Numbered from the stretch's first letter, positions 27,488 to 36,912 are shown. The stretch is DNA of 64,000 nt from Labilibaculum manganireducens (GCF_002843385.1 NZ_MVDE01000003.1:124001-188000), one strand, 5' to 3'. The notes: generated by a model from the letters alone, not told the origin. Translations and numbers: made by a program.

Positions 27488-27784
27488 TCAAACAAAGAAC
27501 TCACTCTCTAAAAACTTCCATTCCGGATTGAATTCCGAAATTAAGATGTTCTTTTTCTCCCGTCGCCATCCTTTCAATTTCTTTTCTCTCTCAATCGCCA
27601 AATTCACATCATCGTGCTCTTCAAAATAAATCAAATGATGACAATTATAGCGTTTTGTAAAAGCGTTTATGTGGTCTGCATGACTCACATGCTCACTCAA
27701 TCGTCTTTGTAAATTATTTGTAACACCTACATATAAAACAGTTTTGTTTTTATTTGTTAATATGTAGACGTAATAAGTTTTCAC
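27488..27784 (-). CDS. Small GIY-YIG nuclease family protein, copy B
   Basis: 98 residues, with the same motifs as copy A: YVYILTNKNKTVLYVGVTNN with the GIY/YIG elements, the Arg in RRLSEH and the Glu in NLAIEREKKL. Only two residues differ, and the flanking non-coding sequence is also nearly identical (TTCTCTTTTTATTGTTTAGA upstream; GTTCAAACAAAGAACTC downstream). The duplicated cassette therefore includes the repeat units on both sides. It points to a recent duplication or to movement of gene and repeats together. Confidence 0.88.
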   Translation of the reverse strand: MKTYYVYILTNKNKTVLYVGVTNNLQRRLSEHVSHADHINAFTKRYNCHHLIYFEEHDDVNLAIEREKKLKGWRREKKNILISEFNPEWKFLESEFFV

Positions 27785-28020
27785 ATTCTCTTTTTATTGT
27801 TTAGATCCTTCGACAAGCTCAGGATGACTACCCACACCCGGGATGAGGTTCTTCATTTATAATGACAATGCTCAAAACTGTCATCCTGAACGGAGGAACG
27901 TAGTGAAGGATCTCCTCCCTAACTCACTGAGATCCCTCGACAAGCTCGGGATGACACTCCTTCATTGTTGAGATCCCTCTCCCGATTCTCGGGATCGGGA
28001 TGACTACCCTCACTCGGGAT
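27785..28020. repeat. Palindromic repeat cluster 4
   Basis: A forward unit at about 27803, a reverse unit at about 27879, and forward units at about 27930 and 27971 (the last with the long TCCCGATTCTCGGGATCGGG core). The cluster ends just before the stop codon of the SLBB exporter gene at 28026, so it occupies that gene's 3' untranslated region. Confidence 0.85.
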
Positions 28021-28025
28021 GACGC

Positions 28026-30452
28026 CTACCTCGTAGCCACCGCAATGGCGGTAATTAATGTTGCAAAGGTAGATGCTATAGCCAGCCATTTGCTTGCCTG
28101 TCCGGCTTTGTCAACCTCTGGTTTTTCGGGCACAATGATCTCGCAACCCGGTTCTACCTTCGGAAAACGACGGCCGAATAGTCCTCCTTTTGTTGCCTGA
28201 GTGGTTCCATTGGCATACAGAACATATACCTTTCCTTTTTTTGCCCGTTCGGCGAAACCACCACTGCTGTACACGTAATCTTTTAATTTTTTCTTCTTTG
28301 TAAAAGTATGCGCCACCGGACTCAATACAGAGCCGGATACCATTACCGTCTCTAATTTAGAGGGAACCAAGATCTGATCTCCTGCTTTTACCTGCAAATC
28401 TTCCACGCCACCGGGATGACCTAAAATGGCTGTCAAATCGATTCCAACAATCTGATAAGCTACCTTTTCAATATCCGCTTCGGTCATGGTGGTATCCTGA
28501 GCCGCAATGGCCACTTTGGCCTGATATTCAGCTTCGCTCAATTCTATTCTTCGGCGCAAGGAAGCCCCTTTCACATAAGCCTCTGAAGTGATCCCTCCTG
28601 CTCTTCGAATGATATCTGATATTTTTTCGTTCTTATGAATAATCCCGTAATCCCCCGAATATTTAACCTCTCCCTGAATGTTGGCAGCTCCCTGCGGACG
28701 AAAACCCGGAGCGCGGCGCACATATACTTTATCGAAAGGTTTCAATAAAAAGGCTTCATCTTCCAAATTCAATTTTAAATTCCGGTCCAACGAAAACTGA
28801 AAGGTATGCAGCAACGACTTTGTCAACTGGCTGGTTTCGTTGTAATCCAGCACGCGGCTCACTTCCAAACCTGCCACTTCAGCATCCTCTTTGAAGCCTC
28901 CTGCCTGAAAAATCAGATCTCCTATCCGTAAATTTTCTGCCCAGGCATAAGTTCCTTCGAACTGAACTTCTCCCACAATTTCAACCGTTCTGGCTTCGCG
29001 CATATCAAATATGGATGAAATCTGAATCCGGTCTTCTTTCTGAAGCTCAAAATCTATTTTTCCATTCACCACATCCCGGACCGAAAAGGAAATGGCTTTC
29101 AAGCTCATGTCCTCCAGCTTTCTTGTAATGACTGCCCGTTCCATAAATGCTTCTTCTTTGAGTCCTTCCGCTTTTTGAATCAATTGGGACAATTGTAAGC
29201 CTTCCGTCAATTCGTAATTGCCCGGACGGTACACCGCGCCATCTATGCTTACCCTGTTTTCGAAACGTTCGGTGAGCATTCCTGCAACCAATGAGTCACC
29301 GTTCATCAGTTGAACCTGATCGTATTGATCAGCAGCAACCCCTTTAAAACTAAGAGTTCTGGTATTGTTGCGATACAATTCCAAACGATGAGTATAAGCT
29401 TTATCCGTAAAGCCTCCGGCAAAGCGCAGTAAATCAGCCACTGTTTCATCGGCCTGAGCCTCAAACAATCCGGTCCGTTTAAATTCTCCTGCTACTTTCA
29501 CTCTTTTTGCGTAAGGACGCACCAAGACCACATCCTGATCGCGCAACTGTATGTTGTTTTGCGTTTTTCCATCAATCAGATAAGCGTAAACATCTATACT
29601 GCACACCAATTTACCATCTCGCTGCACGTCGATACTTCGGAAAGATCCATTTTCATTGGGTCCCCCTGCAAGGTATAAGGCATTAAAAGCCGAAGCCGTT
29701 GCCGGTAAAGAATAAGTACCCGGCAAATTCACCTCCCCAATCACATTCACTTTAATCCCTTTTAAGCTTCCCATACTTACATCAGCAAAGGTATTTGGCC
29801 GATCGCCACCCATGCCATTGTAAATGGAAAGCAATCTGCTTTTAATTTTTGCCTGTGCTTTGGCAAACGAAATGCCATACACGTGAACCGGCCCTAAATC
29901 AGGAATGGTTATGGCTCCGCTTTTTTGAACTGTTAACTGATAATTTTGCTGAGAAGCACCATAAACGGATATATTAACTTCATCGCCTATTCCTAAAGAG
30001 TAAGATTCTGACACAGGCACATCGATTGCCGGTTCGAAACTTAAATTTTTTGAGTTGAAAAATTGAAACCCAAAAATCTCTTTGTTTTTTTCTGTGGCTT
30101 TAAATTCCTCTTTCTCAGTGAACACTTCCTCCTTTGGAGCTTTTAAACCTTCCTTCAGGTCTTTCTCCTGAGCTTCCCCGTTTCGTTTACCGCTTTTGTA
30201 CTCGTTGATTTTTTTCACCATTTGATCGATCTGCAACTGAGAAGCTCCTCTGGCCCGTGCCAGTGCCATTGCCTCTTCCAGACTCATGCCGTTTTTTTCC
30301 ATTTCGGAAATCAGCTTTTCAATCTGAGCATCACTCAAGGCTTCCACATTTACACTCGCTGGATTGATATTTGTGTTTTGAGAGTTTGCTGTCCCGATGA
30401 ATAAAACCGCAAACAAACAAACCAGAAACATTTTTTTTACCGACCAAATCAT
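28026..30452 (-). CDS. SLBB-domain polysaccharide export protein (Wza-like)
   Basis: 808 residues. A signal peptide (VKKMFLVCLFAVLFIGTANS) is followed by a charged linker and a Poly_export domain from about residue 150 (LGIGDEVNISVYGAS, VQKSGAITIPDLGPV). Six SLBB-like repeats are visible by their VxGEV..PG.Y cores: VIGEVNLPGTY, VAGEFKRTGLF, IDGAVYRPGNY, IVGEVQFEGTY, IQGEVKYSGDY and VSGSVLSP. A C-terminal hydrophobic segment (WLAIASTFATLITAIAVA) would sit in the membrane. It probably forms the export conduit for the polymer. It is much longer than enterobacterial Wza (~380 residues) but normal for Bacteroidota. Confidence 0.93.
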   Translation of the reverse strand: MIWSVKKMFLVCLFAVLFIGTANSQNTNINPASVNVEALSDAQIEKLISEMEKNGMSLEEAMALARARGASQLQIDQMVKKINEYKSGKRNGEAQEKDLKEGLKAPKEEVFTEKEEFKATEKNKEIFGFQFFNSKNLSFEPAIDVPVSESYSLGIGDEVNISVYGASQQNYQLTVQKSGAITIPDLGPVHVYGISFAKAQAKIKSRLLSIYNGMGGDRPNTFADVSMGSLKGIKVNVIGEVNLPGTYSLPATASAFNALYLAGGPNENGSFRSIDVQRDGKLVCSIDVYAYLIDGKTQNNIQLRDQDVVLVRPYAKRVKVAGEFKRTGLFEAQADETVADLLRFAGGFTDKAYTHRLELYRNNTRTLSFKGVAADQYDQVQLMNGDSLVAGMLTERFENRVSIDGAVYRPGNYELTEGLQLSQLIQKAEGLKEEAFMERAVITRKLEDMSLKAISFSVRDVVNGKIDFELQKEDRIQISSIFDMREARTVEIVGEVQFEGTYAWAENLRIGDLIFQAGGFKEDAEVAGLEVSRVLDYNETSQLTKSLLHTFQFSLDRNLKLNLEDEAFLLKPFDKVYVRRAPGFRPQGAANIQGEVKYSGDYGIIHKNEKISDIIRRAGGITSEAYVKGASLRRRIELSEAEYQAKVAIAAQDTTMTEADIEKVAYQIVGIDLTAILGHPGGVEDLQVKAGDQILVPSKLETVMVSGSVLSPVAHTFTKKKKLKDYVYSSGGFAERAKKGKVYVLYANGTTQATKGGLFGRRFPKVEPGCEIIVPEKPEVDKAGQASKWLAIASTFATLITAIAVATR

Positions 30453-30904
30453 AATTTCAATAACATTTATATAGTATGTACCTTTATTCCTATCATCTAT
30501 ACCCGTTTTGTTGTGACAAAACCCTATTTCAATAAGACGAAAGATTTTTTTCGCAGCACAAAAATAAGGAACGAATTCACAATTCCCTAATTTCAGAGCA
30601 TTTTACTTCCCTTATTTTATGAACACATTGCATACAGAACTGCAATTCCCTGCAATAGTACAATTTCTCAATCATTTATTTGCCTGTCAAACCTGCCAAA
30701 TAAAAAAACCGTGTCAATAAATTCGATACGGTCTCCTTATAATAATAGATCGTTAGATTTTAGCTGTGAGATATTAGACTGATTAACAATGCGCTTATTT
30801 TCAAACCTTAGGTCAGGATGCCCATTAATGAAATCTCTCTAAAAATAAAGCACTTACAAGAATTTAACAAGCTGTTGTATAATAATTTCCATTTCTCCGG
30901 ATAA
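30453..30904. other. Gene-free leader between capD-like and SLBB genes
   Basis: About 450 bp with no credible reading frame. The half near the dehydratase carries a minus-strand terminator (30700-30733). The rest is AT-rich and forms the leader of the exporter gene. I could not find a clear Bacteroidota promoter in it. Confidence 0.6.
30700..30733 (-). terminator. Rho-independent terminator after the CapD-like gene
   Basis: Read on the minus strand, GACCGTATC pairs with GACACGGT (one G-U pair) across a short AT loop and is followed by a run of seven T. It lies about 170 nt after the stop of the dehydratase gene and before the exporter gene, so it could separate or attenuate the two transcription units. 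Confidence 0.65.
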
Positions 30905-32857
30905 TTATCGCAGCATCTCTTTGATTTCGGCCAAATCAATCAATCCAATCTGCTCTTTCCTGCGGATAATTTTTGCATCCAACTGTTCATAGATTGAATT
31001 CATTGATTTAAATTCAGGTACAATAGCCTTCATATGCGCAACAATCTTAAAATTATCATTTTCATCAAGCAATTCACAAAAATGGTTAATCAATAGTTCA
31101 ACCTCTTCCCGTTCATAAGCCCGGACTTTTGCAATCATAATTCTAGGATGTTTAGTAGGTACTGTATTCTCTTTCACATTCAACAATTCCTCATACAATT
31201 TTTCACCCGGACGCAAACCGGTAAACTGAACATTTACATCAACACCTACCTTCAGTCCGCTTAATTTGATCATTTTGTAGGCCAAATCAACAATTTTCAC
31301 AGAACGACCCATATCAAAAATAAAGATTTTCCCTCCTTTACCTATTGCACCAGCCTGCATCACCAACTGACAAGCTTCAGGAATCGTCATAAAATATCTG
31401 GTAATATCAGGATGAGTAACCGTAATAGGGCCACCTTTTTCAATCTGAGACTTAAACCGGGGAATTACAGAGCCATTTGAGCCCAGCACATTCCCAAATC
31501 TTGTTGTAATAAAATGTGTTTGTCCACCCGGGAAATTCATGCTTTGAGTATAAATCTCAGCAATTCTTTTCGATGCACCCATTACATTGGTTGGGTTCAC
31601 AGCCTTATCGGTCGAAACCATTACAAAACGCTCCACACCATATTCCAATGATAAATCAGCAATGTTCCTGGTTCCAAACACATTTGTTTTTATGGCCTCG
31701 GAAGGATTGTTCTCCATCATTGGCACATGCTTATAAGCCGCTGCATGATAAACCAATTGAGGCTTGAAGATTTCAAACATTTTACGCGTTCGTTCCAAAT
31801 CACGCACGTCTCCAATAACAATCTCAAAATCATAAAAATTGAACTCTTCCTTTAATGACAATTCAATATCGTATAAGGGTGATTCTGCCTGATCAAACAA
31901 AATAATGCTCTTGGGACGAAAACGTGCTACCTGACGCACCATTTCACTCCCAATAGATCCGGCAGCACCGGTTACCAAAACCGTTTTGCCACTCACCTGA
32001 CTGTCTATTTCATCCCAGTCTAATTTTATGGGTTCACGCTCCAACAAATCCTCTATTTTAATGGCCCGGATCTGCTTCACACTCAACTCGCCGTTCACCC
32101 AGCTTTCAAATTTAGGAACCTCCCAAACTTTCACATTTTTATTCAGGCATTTTTCAATCACATCCTGACGTTCATCAACACTTAAATCTTTTTTGGCAAT
32201 AATAACCTTATCGATTTCCTGCTTTTCCAACAATCTATCTAAGTCATTCGGACTATAAATTTTTATGTTTTCTAATTTACTCCCGACTTTTTTGTTGTTG
32301 TGATCGATAAATCCAACAATTGTACTATTGATATCTTTTCCACTATCCAGTGCGTGTTTTGCCATAATACCAAACTCATCGCTGCCATAAATCAGTATGT
32401 TTTCCCGAATTTTAGAATAAGTTAAGTATCTAAAATAAAGAGCCTTAAAAATAATACGACTGCTGGTCATCAAAAAAACCATTGATATGTATTCTATAAT
32501 CAAAATAGAAAACGGAAGCAGGTAAACGCCGTTCAGAAAATAGTAGCTCAATCCGTTTGTAAGAACAAACAGTAAAGATCCCAGGGAAATCACCATGAAA
32601 ATACGTTCGGCATCTTTAGCACTTGTGTACCGGACAATTCCTGCATAAGTTCCCCCAATCAGAAAACTAATAGCTCTCACCAACAAAACCAAAGGAATAA
32701 CAAACTTCGCGGAACTCAGATTAACACTCTCAATATTAAAGTTGAAACGTAATAAGTAAGCGGCAGAAATTGAAGCCAGCCCGATAAACAAATCAATTAG
32801 AAAAACGATCCAACGAGGAGTGTTGTGATCGAAGACACTAATTTTAGATAAATTCAT
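30905..32857 (-). CDS. Membrane-anchored UDP-HexNAc 4,6-dehydratase (CapD/WbpM/FlaA1 family)
   Basis: 650 residues from the preferred start MNLSKISVFDHNTPRW. Four to five membrane helices (residues ~15-140) are followed by a CoA-binding-like domain (ILIYGSDEFGIMA) and an SDR catalytic domain with VTGAAGSIGSEMVRQV and STDKAVNPTNVMGASKRIAE. The family dehydrates UDP-GlcNAc or UDP-GalNAc to a 4-keto-6-deoxy sugar, for example for QuiNAc or bacillosamine. The frame is open to 32950, but a promoter-like element lies inside that extension at 32904-32934, which supports the ATG at 32857. It is the first gene of the locus. Confidence 0.92.
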   Translation of the reverse strand: MNLSKISVFDHNTPRWIVFLIDLFIGLASISAAYLLRFNFNIESVNLSSAKFVIPLVLLVRAISFLIGGTYAGIVRYTSAKDAERIFMVISLGSLLFVLTNGLSYYFLNGVYLLPFSILIIEYISMVFLMTSSRIIFKALYFRYLTYSKIRENILIYGSDEFGIMAKHALDSGKDINSTIVGFIDHNNKKVGSKLENIKIYSPNDLDRLLEKQEIDKVIIAKKDLSVDERQDVIEKCLNKNVKVWEVPKFESWVNGELSVKQIRAIKIEDLLEREPIKLDWDEIDSQVSGKTVLVTGAAGSIGSEMVRQVARFRPKSIILFDQAESPLYDIELSLKEEFNFYDFEIVIGDVRDLERTRKMFEIFKPQLVYHAAAYKHVPMMENNPSEAIKTNVFGTRNIADLSLEYGVERFVMVSTDKAVNPTNVMGASKRIAEIYTQSMNFPGGQTHFITTRFGNVLGSNGSVIPRFKSQIEKGGPITVTHPDITRYFMTIPEACQLVMQAGAIGKGGKIFIFDMGRSVKIVDLAYKMIKLSGLKVGVDVNVQFTGLRPGEKLYEELLNVKENTVPTKHPRIMIAKVRAYEREEVELLINHFCELLDENDNFKIVAHMKAIVPEFKSMNSIYEQLDAKIIRRKEQIGLIDLAEIKEMLR

Positions 32858-32903
32858 AGATATTGGTTTTATATGTAGTAGTGTGTACAATAAATACTGA
32901 GTA

Positions 32904-32934
32904 CAAAAATACTTCCTTATTTTACTAAAAGCAA
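32904..32934 (-). promoter_or_regulatory. Bacteroidota-type promoter for the polysaccharide locus
   Basis: On the minus strand TTG, 20 nt, then TATTTTTG matches the -33 TTTG / -7 TAnnTTTG consensus. The -7 box is at 32904-32911, which places the start of transcription about 40 nt before the ATG at 32857. It is the best match found at the head of the minus-strand polysaccharide genes. Confidence 0.65.
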
Positions 32935-33119
32935 CTGTCAAAGTTGCCATTTTTACTTTTTATCATTTTTTACAGCCCATTCACATGCAATTATAATCTT
33001 TTAATCCATAGCCCCTCAAAACTATATGATTACATAAAACGCAAAGGGTTGCGTAAAAGTTTCAAAAAAAAACGCAATACATTCATTTTAAATCCGTTAA
33101 AACAACACCCGGTAATATT

Positions 33120-34313
33120 TACAACATGACGATTGTACCATCCCTTCTTTTGACCGTTTTGCCATTCATTTTCCCTGCTTCACCTTCCCTGCAACAGCTA
33201 AAGCAGTTGACAATGCATTCGATTAACATGGACAAAAGCCACATAACATTTAAAACCATAAAACTGCAATTGGCTTTTTTTGACCTTTCAAGACCTTTCC
33301 AGACTTTTGAGACCCTTCCAGACTTTTCAATCCTCAGACACCCCTCTCCCTGTCGGGATCTCCCCTTAAAATGGGAGAATTGCTGCAATAAACCTTTTCA
33401 GACAACATTGGGATACTGTCCTCTTTTTTATTTAATCTAAATGGTATACTTTTCAATTGAAATAAACAACTAAAACCATAAAACTGCAATTGACTTTTTT
33501 TTGACTTTTCGCCCCTTCTACTTTTCAAGATACTTCTTCTCCAACCGCAAAATCCGAGAGGTAATTCAATCCCATGCTTCTTTTTACATTACATCTTGTG
33601 GCGCAGAATAAGATCTTGTTTCAAAGAATGATTTTCACCTGCGCCAATTTGTTATGTCCCATTCTTATCCCGGGGTGGCATTCGCTTCGGTCATTTACCC
33701 CGGGCTATTCATATTTGAGCCCTTCAGGCTCCGATAAAATAAGCAATCTCTTTATCTATCTCACTCTTGTTGACCTTTTTCACTTTTCAAGACTTTTGAG
33801 ACCTTTCCAGACTCTTCCAGACTTTTTCAATCCTCAAACACCCCTCTCCCTGTCGGGATCTCCCCTGAAAATGGGAGAATTGCTGCAATAAATCTTTTCA
33901 CACCACAGCTAAAGCAGTTGGCAATACATGAATTCACAAAGCACATATCTTCCCAAACGGTGGATCAAAGCCACACAGCATTTAAAACCATAAAACTGCA
34001 ATTGACTTTTTTTCGACTTTTCGACCTTCGACTTTTCAAGATACTTCTTCTCCAACGGCAAAATCCGAGAGGTAATTCAATCCCATGCTTCTTTTTACAT
34101 TACATCTTGCGGCGCAGAATAAGATCTTGTTTCAAAGAATGATTTTCACCTGCGCCAATTTGTTATGTCCCATTCTTATCCCGGGGTGGCATTCGCTTCG
34201 CTCATTTACCCCGGGCTATTCATATTTGAGCCCTTCAGGCTCCGATAAAATAAGCAATCTCTTTATCTATCTCTTGTTGACCTTTTTGACTTTTCAAGAC
34301 TTTTGAGACTCTT
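33120..34313. repeat. Composite tandem repeat array, about 500-bp period
   Basis: A 1.2-kb stretch with no credible gene. A block beginning AAAACCATAAAACTGCAATT lies at 33472-33801 and again at 33984-34308, offset by about 511 bp with very few differences. A second block (CCCCTCTCCCTGTCGGGATC and onward) lies at 33312-33400 and 33820-33900, offset by 500 bp. A shortened first block also occurs at about 33252. Each long block holds CCCGGGGT pairing with ACCCCGGG across about 20 nt, then GAGCC pairing with GGCTC. The array ends against the queA stop codon. Frames in it repeat the same peptides and are not genes. Confidence 0.85.
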
Positions 34314-35549
34314 CTATCCCCTCATCAGTAGCGAGCTGTCACCATAACTCAGGAAACGAAAATCATTATCCAGCGCGTACTGATATATTTCCTTCCATTT
34401 ATCACCAACAAGCGCCGAAATTAAAAGAAGCAAGGTACTTTGTGGTTGATGAAAGTTTGTCACCAAACCCGAAATAACTTTAAATTCATATCCCGGAGCG
34501 ATAATAATCTGAGTCGCGACATTAAATAAAGTCAAACCTTTCTCCTGCATATAGCTGCAAATTGCCTGATACGATTCCTGCCTGCTGTAATTAGCCGGTA
34601 ACTGATAAGCCTCCCACTGTCCCAGCAAATGAGGATTTTCCTTTTGGGTCAGAATTTTAACACCCATCCAATACAAACTCTCCAAACTTCGCACAGATGT
34701 TGTGCCCACCGCAATAATTTGTCCGCTAAGCTTTATTATATTTTGAATACTCTCAAGGGTAACCTGAATATGTTCTGTGTGCATTTCATGATCGCCTATC
34801 TGCTCCGATTTTACAGGCTTAAACGTTCCGGCTCCAACATGCAGTGTCAATTCTTCCCGATTTATTTTTTTTGCTTCCAGGTGGGAAAACACATCCTCAG
34901 TAAAATGCAGTCCTGCTGTTGGCGCCGCCACCGAGCCTTCGTATTTTGAATAAACGGTCTGGTAGCGAAGCAAATCTGTTGCTTCCGTGTCACGATTTAA
35001 ATAGGGGGGAATTGGAATTTTACCGGTTTGTTCCAACACTTCACTAAAACTCAGATCCGGATGATTCCACGAAAAAAAGATCTCCTGAGCTCCTTCCAAT
35101 GCCTCCTGCTTCTCTGCTTTCAGAAAATACTCCTTATCCTCAACATAGAAAGGCATTTTTAATACCCCGGACTTCCATTTTCGCGCATTTCCTACTATAC
35201 ATTTCCAGGATGAAGAACCACATGCCTGAAAAGCCAGGTTGTAATCAGCCGGCTTCAAGGGCTCCAGGCAGAATATTTCAATTCGTGCTCCTGTTTCCTT
35301 ATGAAATATCAATCGGGCCTGAATCACTTTGGTATTATTAAATACCATCGTAGTTCCAGAGGCAATCTCCGAAGGTAAATTCTCAAATACAGATTCCGAA
35401 ATCAATCCGTTTTTGTAAATCAGTAATTTTGACAAATCCCTGTTCGCTAAAGGGTGTTTGGCAATTCTTTGATCGGGAAGATCGTAAGTGAAATCTGAAA
35501 TTTGAATTTGCCTGGCATCCAAACTATTTATATTGATATTACAATCCAT
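34314..35549 (-). CDS. queA: S-adenosylmethionine:tRNA ribosyltransferase-isomerase
   Basis: 411 residues, the long form common in Bacteroidota (the short form is ~345). FTYDLPDQRIAKHPLANRD is the QueA N-terminus, and YEGSVAAPTAGLHFTEDVF with LTLHVGAGTFKPV are invariant parts. TNFHQPQSTLLLLISAL lies near the C-terminus. The enzyme transfers the ribosyl part of SAM to 7-aminomethyl-7-deazaguanine in tRNA, forming epoxyqueuosine. The gene is monocistronic, divergent from the Smr-domain gene, with its 3' end against the tandem repeat array. Confidence 0.95.
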   Translation of the reverse strand: MDCNININSLDARQIQISDFTYDLPDQRIAKHPLANRDLSKLLIYKNGLISESVFENLPSEIASGTTMVFNNTKVIQARLIFHKETGARIEIFCLEPLKPADYNLAFQACGSSSWKCIVGNARKWKSGVLKMPFYVEDKEYFLKAEKQEALEGAQEIFFSWNHPDLSFSEVLEQTGKIPIPPYLNRDTEATDLLRYQTVYSKYEGSVAAPTAGLHFTEDVFSHLEAKKINREELTLHVGAGTFKPVKSEQIGDHEMHTEHIQVTLESIQNIIKLSGQIIAVGTTSVRSLESLYWMGVKILTQKENPHLLGQWEAYQLPANYSRQESYQAICSYMQEKGLTLFNVATQIIIAPGYEFKVISGLVTNFHQPQSTLLLLISALVGDKWKEIYQYALDNDFRFLSYGDSSLLMRG

Positions 35550-35593
35550 CTATTTCTTAATTAATCAAGCTTTATTCCTAATAAAAAGGGGGC

Positions 35594-35627
35594 TTTGCCT
35601 TTTGATCGGCAAAAATAGCTAACTTTG
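35594..35627 (+). promoter_or_regulatory. Promoter of the DUF2027-Smr gene
   Basis: TTTG at 35594-35597 and TAACTTTG at 35620-35627, an exact -7 box with 22-nt spacing (slightly long). It lies in the divergent region between queA and the Smr gene, about 85 nt before the latter's ATG. Confidence 0.55.
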
Positions 35628-35711
35628 TCGGGAATCAAAAACCTGTTGACTATTTTAGATTTCTAAAGTCGAAACGAATGCTCAAACAGTCAACTCAAAT
35701 TAGATAATCTG

Positions 35712-36740
35712 ATGCAAATAAATACAGGAGATAAAGTCCGGTTTTTAAATGAAACAGGTGGTGGTATTGTCACCCGAATAATTGATGCTAAAACTGTTAT
35801 GGTTTTAAACGACGAGGATGAATTTGAGATTCCAAGTCTGAAAACCAATTTGGTTGTGATTGAATCGGTAAATACAGGAACTTCCCCTCAATCCAAACAA
35901 AGTAATTCTTCAAGTTCAGGTTCCTCATTACCATCAAAGAAACAAGCACTATTTGTTGAAAAAGAGGAAGTTTACGCTGCTTTTGCCCCCAAGGAACCGG
36001 CCACCCAATCGGAAAGCCCGTTGGAACTATTTTTAATTAACGATACCAATCAAATTCTTTTGTACACTTTCTGTGATGAAAAAGGAAATGGACTGGAAGG
36101 GATAACCGCCGGAACTCTTGATCCTAAATCAAAAATTCTTTTATCAGAATACGAAATAAAAGACCTGAACGTATTGACCTGCTGTCATTTTCAAATCATT
36201 TTTTATCAGCAAGGAAAATGCTCTCCTAAAAAACCTTTGGATCGTACGCTCAAAATTCAGGCTGTAAAATTCCACAAATCTTCAAGCTATAAGGATACTG
36301 CATACTTTCATCAGGAAGTGATACTTTACAAACTTACAGGTGAAAATCTGGAGCAAAAAATAAAAGAACTAAGCAATAAAGATTTCCAACAGGCAATTCG
36401 TGAAAAAGAAGATTCAGAAAAAGTAAAACCAACACCAAAAAACAATAATTCTGATGATAATTTAATCGAAGTTGACTTACACATTAATGCATTAATTGAC
36501 TCTGTAACAGGATTATCAAATGCTGACATCCTTGAATTTCAACTTAATAAATTTCATGAGGTATTGCGTCAGAACCAATATGAGAAAGGCAAAAAAATTG
36601 TATTTATTCATGGTATCGGCAATGGTACATTAAAGCAGCATGTTCATAATGAACTCAAAAGAAAATACAGAAAACATTATTCTCAAGATGCCTCTTTTAA
36701 AGAATATGGATGGGGAGCAACCATGGTTACAATAAGATAA
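35712..36740 (+). CDS. DUF2027 / Smr-domain protein
   Basis: 342 residues. The N-terminus (INTGDKVRFLNETGGGIVTR) is a small beta-barrel typical of DUF2027. A Ser-rich linker (residues ~62-75) and a middle beta-rich domain follow. The C-terminus from about residue 255 is an Smr domain with EVDLHIN, the catalytic-type HGIGNGTLKQHV and GWGATMVTIR. Smr domains have nuclease activity in some MutS2 proteins and ribosome-collision factors; the role of the DUF2027 form is not known. The gene is single, with a terminator 170 nt downstream. Confidence 0.9.
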   Translation: MQINTGDKVRFLNETGGGIVTRIIDAKTVMVLNDEDEFEIPSLKTNLVVIESVNTGTSPQSKQSNSSSSGSSLPSKKQALFVEKEEVYAAFAPKEPATQSESPLELFLINDTNQILLYTFCDEKGNGLEGITAGTLDPKSKILLSEYEIKDLNVLTCCHFQIIFYQQGKCSPKKPLDRTLKIQAVKFHKSSSYKDTAYFHQEVILYKLTGENLEQKIKELSNKDFQQAIREKEDSEKVKPTPKNNNSDDNLIEVDLHINALIDSVTGLSNADILEFQLNKFHEVLRQNQYEKGKKIVFIHGIGNGTLKQHVHNELKRKYRKHYSQDASFKEYGWGATMVTIR

Positions 36741-36912
36741 AAAGTCTTAAAAGGTCTGGAAAATCCGAAAGATCGAAAAGTCTTGAAACCAAAAGCTTAT
36801 TGTAATAATAAGCTCAGAATTAAATTGCCGCGTGGCTTTAGCGGGGATAGTATTGAAAGGGAAAATATTTTTTCACTGCCTCTTTACCTGTGGATTAAAA
36901 AAAGAACTAAAT

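Noticed and set aside
25375-28005. CRISPR array or insertion sequence
   Set aside because: Repeat units are unevenly spaced and in both orientations, gene-bearing segments lie between them, and there is no cas gene or transposase.
33126-34306. Several 60-105-residue frames on both strands
   Set aside because: They restate the same peptide in each repeat block, lack any family features and lie in the composite tandem array.
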